DNA of 9,089 nucleotides from Nitrosomonas sp. (GTDB lineage Bacteria; Pseudomonadota; Gammaproteobacteria; Burkholderiales; Nitrosomonadaceae): the NCBI GenBank assembly GCA_005779435.1, contig SXJH01000189.1:1-9089 (forward strand), in the 5' to 3' direction. The position numbers and the translations under genes were made by a program. Position 1 is the first letter of the stretch. The number at the start of each line of letters is the position of its first letter. The notes under the pieces were generated by a model. That model had not been told where the DNA came from, ran no database searches, and worked only from the letters and a program-made list of their open reading frames with translations. Below, piece by piece: positions 1 to 4,537 of this stretch.

Positions 1-120
1 ATGTTCCATTGTTATCACTCCAGGGTTCTCCGACTAAATGTCGGATTTTCTCATCCATAGGGTGGAAACTTTTCAATGTTGATTTCACCCTTTCCCTGGT
101 AATTTTTGCATGTTGATTAA
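1..120. other. Non-coding segment with predicted three-way-junction fold
   Basis: No gene is supported here. The bases can fold into a closed structure: an outer stem CCAGGG (20-25) with CCCTGG (94-99), an inner hairpin TCCGAC (29-34) / GTCGGA (40-45) with a 5-base loop, and a second inner hairpin formed by 59-68 and 83-91 (AGGGTGGAAA with TTTCACCCT, one bulge). The segment ends exactly where the 273-bp repeat begins. Whether it acts as RNA or is simply a mobile-element end is unknown; I recognise no named family. Confidence 0.35.
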
Positions 121-393
121 CAGGCACGGGCGCACTCGCCCTACAAAAGGGGGAAAATCAGGTGAAAACGCATCAAGAATGGCAGGTTGAGCGGAATAGG
201 TTGCTGCAATGGCAACTTTTAGCGGTGAAATTTTGGGTATGACGCGGAACAGAACCTGATGGCGCCGCACCGATCAGAGAGATATTTCCATAACAAGAAA
301 ATTTATGACAACCCCGCCGGGCTTGTCCAACAAACGGTTCAGATTGTGGCTCGCTTCGCGATCACAATCTAACCTTACTCGTTGGGCGTCATT
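121..393. repeat. Direct repeat copy 1 (273 bp), contains an attC-like site
   Basis: This segment matches 2248-2520 at 268 of 273 positions without gaps, at an offset of 2127 bases. It holds a GGGCG-cact-CGCCC hairpin (128-141) near its left edge and the attC-like site 325-387 at its right edge. Identity stops at the stop codon of whatever cassette lies to the right, so the repeated unit is the attC plus about 200 bases beyond it. Two of the five mismatches fall in the outer attC box (384 and 386). Short open frames inside it are the same in both copies but show no other coding sign. Confidence 0.9.
325..387 (-). other. attC-like integron recombination site (attC-3)
   Basis: Read on the minus strand, the site starts with GCCCAAC (387-381), which fits the R'' consensus RYYYAAC, and ends with GTTGGAC (331-325), which fits R' GTTRRRY. 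The two boxes are complementary at 6 of 7 positions. Between them, perfect 8-bp arms AGATTGTG / CACAATCT enclose an inner TCGC/GCGA stem with unpaired bases, which is the folded, slightly asymmetric hairpin expected of attC. The length is 63 bases, within the usual range. The L boxes are less canonical than those of the site at 3260-3361, which limits confidence. Confidence 0.6.
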
Positions 394-395
394 TT

Positions 396-500
396 TCAAG
401 CCTCACCGTAGCACAATGCACCATGCGGTGGTACCATGCCGATCATGTACGGATGCTGCCGCATTAATCCATCTAATGCGCGAAATGAAAGGTCGTTCAT
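396..500 (-). pseudogene. Possible remnant of a cassette gene (34 codons)
   Basis: On the minus strand an ATG at 500 opens a frame of 34 codons ending in TGA at 398-396, eight bases before the R'' box of the attC-like site at 325-387. That is where the 3' end of a cassette gene is expected. The peptide begins MNDLSFRALDGL and ends PPHGALCYGEA. The frame stays open upstream of this ATG for about 25 codons to a TAA but crosses a REP-like motif at 517-534, so the original 5' part may have been replaced by that element. There is no convincing ribosome binding site. I do not recognise the family; it may equally be a chance frame. Confidence 0.3.
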
Positions 501-516
501 CTTTCTTGGACAAGCG

Positions 517-534
517 ATGTCAAGACGCGACCCC
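517..534 (+). repeat. REP-like 18-bp motif, copy 1
   Basis: This is a perfect match to ATGTCAAGAYGYGACCCC, with CGCG in the variable centre. It is identical over 18 bases to copy 2 at 648-665, in the same orientation and 131 bases away. Motifs of this kind often accompany REP-associated tyrosine transposase elements. No transposase gene is visible in this window. Confidence 0.7.
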
Positions 535-861
535 GTAGCGTTGCGAGCATCCGCGACGTGATTTTGTTTCCGCAGTTACGGCGGGAGGATTAGGAAAAGC
601 AAGGGAATCCGTCAACGATCATGAAACGTGGTTTTTATGGATGAGTTATGTCAAGACGCGACCCCTTTTTGTGTGCTATCGATAACAACCGGCGGCCTAA
701 AGTGGTGCCGCAGGAATAATTGGATTGGATGAAAGCTAAACTGGCTTGACTATTAAGCCGCGCGCAGATTTGCTACCAGTTCTTTACCAGCACACCAGCA
801 ATCGCTTGCCAAATCGGGGGCGTCCCTATATGTTGACAACATTTAATAACAGGTTACCGAA
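535..861. other. Gene-free spacer upstream of the sulfotransferase gene
   Basis: No convincing gene lies here. The stretch contains REP-like copy 2 (648-665) and, immediately before the sulfotransferase gene, a short palindrome ATGTTG-A-CAACAT (830-842). That palindrome includes TTGACA (833-838), a perfect -35 hexamer, but no good -10 box lies 16-18 bases downstream, so a promoter is not supported. On the minus strand a short frame near 760-825 ends in a plausible protein tail, but it is too short and isolated to call. Confidence 0.4.
648..665 (+). repeat. REP-like 18-bp motif, copy 2
   Basis: It is identical to copy 1 over 18 bases and is followed by a T-run (ACCCCTTTTTG), a flank it shares with copy 3 at 2096-2113. 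The shared flank suggests that the mobile unit is longer than the 18-bp core. Confidence 0.7.
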
Positions 862-1782
862 ATGCTGAATCAACCCCAACGTGCGCATATTTACCAGAAT
901 CACCATTTTGACAGCACGCGCTGGGATTATTTCGAATCGCGCGCTGATGATATCGTCATCGCAACATCCTACAAAGCCGGCACGACGTGGACGCAAGCGA
1001 TTGTTGCGCATCTGCTCTTCCCGGACGGGAATTTCCCGGCACCGCCTACGCAAATGTCGCCGTGGCTGGACATGCGGATTATTCCGCTCGAATTGGTTCT
1101 GAACAACTTGAAGGCGCAACAGCACCGCCGCTTTATCAAGACACACTTGCCGCTCGATGGCGTGCCTTATAATGAAAAGATCAAATACCTCTATATCGCC
1201 CGCGATACCCGTGATGTCTTCATGTCGTTGTGGAATCACTATACCGGCATGAAGGAAGAGATGCTAATGCTCCTGAATATGCTGCCTGGGCGCATGGGGG
1301 ACGAACTCCCGCCGCCACCGGATGATATTCATACCTTCTGGCGGAATTGGATAACCCGCGGCTCGTTCGCGTGGGAAACCGACGGCTGGCCGTACTGGTC
1401 GCACCCCTCCAATGTTCAATCCTGGTGGAATTTCCGTCATCTGCCCAACATTCAGTTGTTCCACTACAGCGACATGCTTGCGGACACCGAGCGTGAGGTT
1501 CGCCGCATCGCTGCATTTCTGGAGATTGATGTGCCCGAGCAAGCATGGGACGGCATCATCAAAGCGATCTCCTTTGCAGAGATGAAGCGCCAGGGCGAGC
1601 TGTATGCGCCGGGGGGCGGTCAATTCTGGAAGGGCGGAGCGGAGACGTTTATGCACAAAGGCACCAATAACCGCTGGCGCGACGTACTCTCTGACGAAGA
1701 ACTGGCGCTTTATGACATCGCTTGCGGGCGTGCGTTGACTCCGGATTGCCGGGGTTGGTTGGAGAATGGTGGAACGATTTGA
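862..1782 (+). CDS. PAPS-dependent sulfotransferase, soluble aryl/alcohol type
   Basis: The 306-residue protein should transfer a sulfuryl group from PAPS to a hydroxyl or amine of a small acceptor in the cytoplasm; the acceptor cannot be told from sequence. The 5'-phosphosulfate loop is TSYKAGTTWTQ (35-45), a variant of the usual YPKSGTTW. The likely catalytic base is His95 in KTHLP. The 3'-phosphate site is R114 with S122 in the RDTRDVFMS stretch, at the normal 8-residue spacing. YSDM (202-205) and the C-terminal HKG...RWR motif (265-273) are also typical. Length is normal for the family and the gene appears intact. The ATG at 862 gives a full-length N-terminus, although the upstream AGG is a weak ribosome site. 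It is the only intact gene between the two 273-bp direct repeats and the only complete plus-strand gene here, so it is likely acquired cargo. Function is confident at family level only. Confidence 0.88.
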   Translation: MLNQPQRAHIYQNHHFDSTRWDYFESRADDIVIATSYKAGTTWTQAIVAHLLFPDGNFPAPPTQMSPWLDMRIIPLELVLNNLKAQQHRRFIKTHLPLDGVPYNEKIKYLYIARDTRDVFMSLWNHYTGMKEEMLMLLNMLPGRMGDELPPPPDDIHTFWRNWITRGSFAWETDGWPYWSHPSNVQSWWNFRHLPNIQLFHYSDMLADTEREVRRIAAFLEIDVPEQAWDGIIKAISFAEMKRQGELYAPGGGQFWKGGAETFMHKGTNNRWRDVLSDEELALYDIACGRALTPDCRGWLENGGTI

Positions 1783-1841
1783 CGGGGTTTTGTTGGGTTG
1801 TGCGAGTATTGCAGTACGTTTAGGAACCTTTTCCCTGTTGC

Positions 1842-1869
1842 ATTGCACCGAATTTTCATTCGGTGCAAT
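1842..1869. terminator. Stem-loop after the sulfotransferase gene, weak terminator candidate
   Basis: Perfect 11-bp arms ATTGCACCGAA / TTCGGTGCAAT enclose a 6-base loop, 60 bases past the sulfotransferase stop codon. There is no T-run after the stem on either strand, so it does not meet the usual intrinsic-terminator pattern. It may stop transcription weakly, protect an mRNA end, or be another dispersed palindrome. Confidence 0.4.
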
Positions 1870-2095
1870 AAGAGCCATGCCCTACCTTGGTTTTGATTTA
1901 GATTATCACTCGATTGATGCGCCTCCTTACATCGGCACATCCTACCGTGCTATTGTTCGAATGCAAATCAATTTCGCTATACTTCATGTCGGCCTCCTGT
2001 TTGTTAAAGCAAGTTCGTAAGCTCACTTTAACTCCACTGCGCTATGCAGCGGGAGGTCGGCTAGATGATTTTCAGACCCATTTTTTCGTAATAGT

Positions 2096-2113
2096 ATGTC
2101 AAGATGTGACCCC
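2096..2113 (+). repeat. REP-like 18-bp motif, copy 3
   Basis: It matches ATGTCAAGAYGYGACCCC with TGTG in the centre. It is identical over 19 bases (one further T) to copy 4 at 3689-3707, which lies in the opposite orientation. The pair therefore forms an inverted repeat around the attC-cassette segment. Confidence 0.7.
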
Positions 2114-2233
2114 TTTTTGCTCTTTGGCGGGGAAATGAAGATTATCCGCACCCGCATCAAGCCATTCAGCCACCGATTACGGACTCTTGCGTCAAACAGG
2201 GAGATGGCCGCGTAACGCAACACACACCGCCAA

Positions 2234-2268
2234 CCTGCCGGACTCGGCAGGCACGGGCGCACTCGCCC
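2234..2268. repeat. Tandem GC-rich hairpins at the left edge of repeat copy 2
   Basis: The first hairpin pairs CCTGCCG (2234-2240) with CGGCAGG (2245-2251) across a 4-base loop. The second pairs GGGCG (2255-2259) with CGCCC (2264-2268), also across 4 bases. The first 273-bp copy keeps only the second hairpin, because its homology begins inside the 3' arm of the first one. This is the form of a dispersed REP/BIME-type unit. Confidence 0.5.
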
Positions 2269-2520
2269 TACAAAAGGGGGGAAATCAGGTGAAAACGCAT
2301 CAAGAATGGCAGGTTGAGCGGAATAGGTTGCTGCAATGGCAACTTTTAGCGGTGAAATTTTGGGTATGACGCGGAACAGAACCCGATGGCGCCGCACCGA
2401 TCAGAGAGATATTTCCATAACAAGAAAATTTATGACAACCCCGCCGGGCTTGTCCAACAAACGGCTCAGATTGTGGCTCGCTTCGCGATCACAATCTAAC
2501 CTTACTCGTTAGCCGTCATT
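2248..2520. repeat. Direct repeat copy 2 (273 bp), contains an attC-like site
   Basis: This is the partner of 121-393, with 268 of 273 positions identical and no gaps. It ends within three bases of the stop codon of the cassette gene to its right. Recombination between the two copies would delete or circularise 2127 bases carrying the sulfotransferase gene. The high identity implies recent duplication or continuing gene conversion. Confidence 0.9.
2452..2514 (-). other. attC-like integron recombination site (attC-2)
   Basis: On the minus strand it runs from GGCTAAC (2514-2508, R'' position; second base off consensus) to GTTGGAC (2458-2452, R', full match to GTTRRRY). The centre is the same perfect 8-bp stem with an inner TCGC/GCGA stem as at 325-387. 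Its R'' box begins one base after the TGA of the cassette gene at 2516-3256, the usual position of an attC relative to its gene. That placement is the best support for the call and for its orientation. Confidence 0.65.
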
Positions 2521-3256
2521 GCGCTGCGGGTGGGTTCGCCGCACAAAGTTTTTCCGCCAAACTGTGCATCTGGCTCAGCAGGCCGTGAAGTTCTTCGAAA
2601 GAGATCGTGCCCCGACTGCTCTCTATTCCGGTATTCGTGATCCAAATGCCAGAAGTCGCAGTTGCCGGAAGTTTCTCCCCGTGAATCATTCTGTCCATGT
2701 GTTTCGAATCAACGTAAACTGTTTGCATCCGTTCCTCGGCAGTATCGCTTCCCGGTTCGTATAACTTTTCTCCGATTGCTGAGGCAAGGAGTTCGTAGCC
2801 TTGGTAGCACTGCGCGATACATATCTCAAAGTGTGTAAGTGACTTGAAGTACGGCGAGACGACGTTTCTGGGCGATGCTATGTGTTCCTGGAGCATGCGC
2901 CTCGCTTCGCGATAGGCGGCACTAGCGCCCTCAGAGCGCCGAAGAAAGTTAAAAAGGTATGCCTTGGGCTTCGGTTGTAGGTCGAACTGAAATATCGATT
3001 TGAGAATGAAGGTGTTTAGCCATTTCGGCTCGTCAGAAAGTTCCTCGGCACCACATTCCGTTAGTTCGGATAGCTTGTGGGCAATGTAGTTGTCCAGAAG
3101 GTAGTTCGTCGGTTGCGCGTTTCCCATGCTGGCGAGGTAGGCTCGCTTTATTCCGCCGCAGTTTGGACAAGGAAGACGCGCTTCCGTTGTGTCATGCTCG
3201 TGTTCAATCGGTATGCCGCAGTCACCGCATTCAATAGTGGCAGTTACGTTGGTCAT
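2516..3256 (-). CDS. Integron cassette protein with N-terminal zinc ribbon, function unknown
   Basis: The 246-residue protein was not recognised. It opens with a zinc-ribbon-like pair of CxxC knuckles, C10/C13 (ECGDCG) and C30/C33 (CPNCGG). A mostly helical, polar body follows, with no signal peptide or membrane segment, so it should be cytosolic. The ATG at 3256 is chosen over a TTG at 3271 because the longer form would start inside the R' box of the upstream attC. With the ATG, the start lies 3 bases after that box and the stop 1 base before the next attC, a textbook cassette layout. Absence of a promoter or good ribosome site is also common in cassettes. The frame is open over its full length, which argues against long neglect. 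It lies antiparallel to the sulfotransferase gene. Nucleic-acid binding is possible for a zinc ribbon but is not shown. Confidence 0.72.
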   Translation of the reverse strand: MTNVTATIECGDCGIPIEHEHDTTEARLPCPNCGGIKRAYLASMGNAQPTNYLLDNYIAHKLSELTECGAEELSDEPKWLNTFILKSIFQFDLQPKPKAYLFNFLRRSEGASAAYREARRMLQEHIASPRNVVSPYFKSLTHFEICIAQCYQGYELLASAIGEKLYEPGSDTAEERMQTVYVDSKHMDRMIHGEKLPATATSGIWITNTGIESSRGTISFEELHGLLSQMHSLAEKLCAANPPAAQ

Positions 3257-3259
3257 GAC

Positions 3260-3361
3260 GGCTAACGACAAGCTAAGCGGCGAACCAAAGCAGAGCGAAG
3301 CGCCGCTTTGGTTCGTCCGGCGACCGCTACTGCGGGCGCAAACTTCAGCGCCTTGTTGGGC
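3260..3361 (-). other. attC integron recombination site (attC-1), clearest of three
   Basis: On the minus strand it runs from GCCCAAC (3361-3355, R'', perfect RYYYAAC) to GTTAGCC (3266-3260, R'). After R'' comes AAGGC and then GCTGAAG (L''). Before R' is CTTAGC (L'), which pairs with L'' apart from one extra G; such an extrahelical base is a hallmark of attC. The interior holds a perfect 11-bp inverted repeat CGAACCAAAGC / GCTTTGGTTCG. The total of 102 bases is typical of chromosomal-integron sites. It precedes the cassette gene starting at 3256. Confidence 0.82.
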
Positions 3362-3379
3362 TTAGGCACGCCCCACGGT

Positions 3380-3454
3380 TTATCCACAAGCATCCATATT
3401 TCCAAAATTCTGATGTTCTTTTGTCCAGCCAATGAGCCCGCTTTTAGTCTTCAT
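3380..3454 (-). CDS. Small frame before attC-1, or displaced tail of the preceding gene
   Basis: This is a 24-codon frame beginning MKTKSGLIGW and ending NMDACG, with a good ribosome site (GGTGAG five bases before the ATG). Its TAA lies 18 bases before the R'' box of attC-1. It is in the same frame as the larger gene upstream (3461-3689), separated only by that gene's TGA and two codons. It may therefore be that gene's original C-terminus cut off by a nonsense change, or a separate tiny peptide. Sequence alone cannot decide. Confidence 0.3.
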   Translation of the reverse strand: MKTKSGLIGWTKEHQNFGNMDACG

Positions 3455-3460
3455 TTTTAC

Positions 3461-3689
3461 TCACCAAATTGATTTTTGAAATTTTTTCCTTTTACCCCAG
3501 CATGTTCCCTGTTTCACACAGCTATCCCAGCCACCCATGTCTTGATACATGAAAAATGCTTCTTCATCATACATCTCACCTTGATACCACACTTTGAAAA
3601 ATCCTTCTCCGCGTTCTGTATAAACCCACACGACATCACCTTGCGTATAGTTTTTTCCTGATTCTCCCGTGTATGGCTTCAACAGCGCA
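3461..3689 (-). pseudogene. 5'-truncated cassette gene, function unknown
   Basis: About 73 codons remain of a minus-strand gene. The readable part is rich in aromatic residues (GDVVWVYTERGEGFFKVW, then MYQDMGGWDSC and GTCWGKRKKF) and looks like the C-terminal part of a small beta-rich or secreted protein; I do not recognise it. The only upstream start is a GTG lying inside a REP-like motif (3689-3707), so the natural 5' end seems to have been replaced by that element. The reading frame ends at TGA 3461 but stays open in phase for 26 more codons. It lies immediately upstream of attC-1, so it is probably the gene of the preceding cassette. Confidence 0.5.
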
Positions 3690-3707
3690 GGGGTCACATC
3701 TTGACAT
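3689..3707 (-). repeat. REP-like motif, copy 4 (inverted)
   Basis: Read on the minus strand it is ATGTCAAGATGTGACCCCT, identical over 19 bases to copy 3 but in the opposite orientation. It supplies the apparent GTG start of the truncated gene that follows, which implies that it arrived after that gene. Confidence 0.7.
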
Positions 3708-3766
3708 CATACTATCCTCCTCTTATCGATCTGACAAAGGCATTTCCCTAACAATCAATTGCCAAT

Positions 3767-3927
3767 CCACCTCATCAACGCAAGCTGATAATCGCCCAGT
3801 ATTTCTTTCCGTGTGGCTTCTGAATGTGGCATTCGGGTCTACGGCGACGGGATACGTCACTTTACTGAGCAATGGCAAGTCATTCATTGCATCGCTATAA
3901 AACCAACCGCGCAGGAATTTTGCATCA
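3767..3927 (-). pseudogene. Duplicate 3' end of the HAD phosphatase gene (fragment)
   Basis: This minus-strand fragment encodes a tail homologous to the last fifth of the HAD gene at 4538-5200. From FLRGWFYSD to HTERN, 29 of 39 residues match residues 174-212 of the intact protein, including the motif IV region (SDxxND). A one-base deletion after ERN shifts the frame, and about 21 bases are missing near its start relative to the intact gene. It has no start codon and begins about 13 bases after the antitoxin stop. The conservative differences suggest it diverged as a working gene before being cut down. It is probably either the displaced original end of the HAD gene or the relic of a tandem paralogue. 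Confidence 0.8.
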
Positions 3928-3940
3928 ATAAATGATCCGC

Positions 3941-4195
3941 TTATGCAGCCGCTTCAACATCCCATCCGGGAAATACCAATACCGCAGGGTGGCATTTGAG
4001 GGCTTTTGCCAATATTTTGGCGCGCTCAATCCCTAGGTTTATTTTGTCGTGCTCGATGGCGGAGATCGTCGATTGCGGAATGCCGGTGAGCGCTGCCAGT
4101 TCATTTTGGCTTAATCCTTGGAGCTCGCGGATAATTTTTACCGATTCGCCGACCGACACGTCGCATGTTTTTTTTGCCAATTGATATTCGTTCAT
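3941..4195 (-). CDS. Antitoxin of a type II TA pair, XRE-family HTH
   Basis: This is an 84-residue DNA-binding protein expected to neutralise the toxin encoded just upstream and to repress their shared promoter. The Cro/C1-type helix-turn-helix covers about residues 20-62: SQNELAALTGIPQSTISAIE (29-48) is a standard two-helix core and INLGIERAKILAKAL follows. A short tail (PGWDVEAAA) ends the protein. The ATG overlaps the toxin stop as ATGA, so the two are translationally coupled, in HigBA-like toxin-first order. Length and domain placement are normal and the gene looks intact. Only about 13 bases separate its stop from the duplicated HAD tail. Confidence 0.85.
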   Translation of the reverse strand: MNEYQLAKKTCDVSVGESVKIIRELQGLSQNELAALTGIPQSTISAIEHDKINLGIERAKILAKALKCHPAVLVFPGWDVEAAA

Positions 4196-4476
4196 TTTTT
4201 TCTCCGGTAATCGTGCGGCGAGATTTGTTCAACGATAACATAAACGTCATGGTTGTTGATTTGATAGATGACCCGGTACTGCTGGTTTAGCCGTGAAGAA
4301 CGGCAGCCATTCCATTCACCGGTTAAAGCTTCGTCGGCAAAGCCTTTGATCAGCGCCAATCCTTGTTGCCCGGAGATTGTGACCACATCCTTCCATTTCT
4401 CGTATTTTTTCAATACCGTTATCGGACATAATGTTAATTGCTTCTCAACGCGTTTATGCTCGTAAACTTTCCACAT
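4192..4476 (-). CDS. Toxin of a type II TA pair, RelE/HigB-like
   Basis: This 94-residue basic protein has the RelE/ParE-fold signature: GEWNGCRSSRLNQQYRVIYQI (53-73), then VYVIVEQISPHDYRRKK at the C-terminus. His88, Tyr90 and the neighbouring arginines are the likely functional residues. Members of this family usually cleave mRNA on the ribosome; ParE relatives poison gyrase instead, and sequence alone makes mRNA cleavage the more probable activity. The stop overlaps the antitoxin start by 4 bases. The ATG at 4476 is the natural start but has no ribosome site and sits in the right arm of a palindrome (4474-4491), which suggests a leaderless or tightly autoregulated transcript. The pair starts 61 bases after the HAD stop codon. 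Confidence 0.83.
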   Translation of the reverse strand: MWKVYEHKRVEKQLTLCPITVLKKYEKWKDVVTISGQQGLALIKGFADEALTGEWNGCRSSRLNQQYRVIYQINNHDVYVIVEQISPHDYRRKK

Positions 4477-4491
4477 ACCATGAATGGTATG
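4474..4491. promoter_or_regulatory. Palindrome over the toxin start codon, probable TA operator
   Basis: CATACCAT-GA-ATGGTATG is a perfect 8-bp inverted repeat with a 2-base centre. Its low-coordinate arm contains the toxin start codon (minus-strand ATG at 4476-4474). Type II antitoxins with an XRE domain normally bind such a palindrome at their own promoter. A weak promoter may overlap it: TTGCTT, 17 bases, then TACCAT within the palindrome, both read on the minus strand. The operator role is inferred. Confidence 0.6.
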
Positions 4492-4537
4492 TCAGTTTTT
4501 TGAAGGAAGCAATGATCTTTCGTTCACCTCGCCTTCA

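Larger units (their letters stand above)
1783..2247. other. Gene-free spacer downstream of the sulfotransferase gene
   Basis: No gene is supported. It contains a strong stem-loop (1842-1869), a REP-like motif (2096-2113) and the start of a pair of tandem hairpins (2234-2268) that runs into the second 273-bp repeat. A 124-codon minus-strand frame crosses the right part, but it reads straight through the REP motif and the repeat boundary, so it looks accidental. Confidence 0.45.

Noticed and set aside
325..387. attC-3 read in plus orientation (GTCCAAC to GTTGGGC)
   Set aside because: The boxes fit the consensus both ways, but its twin at 2452-2514 abuts the stop codon of a minus-strand gene, and R'' GCCCAAC with R' GTTGGAC on the minus strand agrees with the other site. 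Minus orientation is preferred.
305..538. 77-codon plus-strand frame over attC-3 and REP copy 1
   Set aside because: It spans three unrelated repeat elements, ends inside a REP motif region, and has low-complexity, non-protein-like composition. The minus-strand remnant fits the attC context better.
833..861. sigma-70 promoter from TTGACA at 833-838
   Set aside because: No acceptable -10 box occurs 16-18 bases downstream before the ATG; the TTGACA is part of a short palindrome.
1264..1878. 204-codon minus-strand frame antisense to the sulfotransferase gene
   Set aside because: The plus-strand gene has clear catalytic motifs and fills the region; the antisense frame shows no domain.
2023..2397. 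124-codon minus-strand frame starting MRRHRVLF
   Set aside because: It reads through the 273-bp repeat boundary, tandem hairpins and a REP-like motif. Its first 50 codons recur at 85-270 only because the DNA is repeated. There is no ribosome site and no family resemblance.
3257..3271. TTG start at 3271 for the cassette protein
   Set aside because: It would begin within the attC R' box, which changes whenever the cassette moves. The ATG at 3256 just after the box is the natural start.
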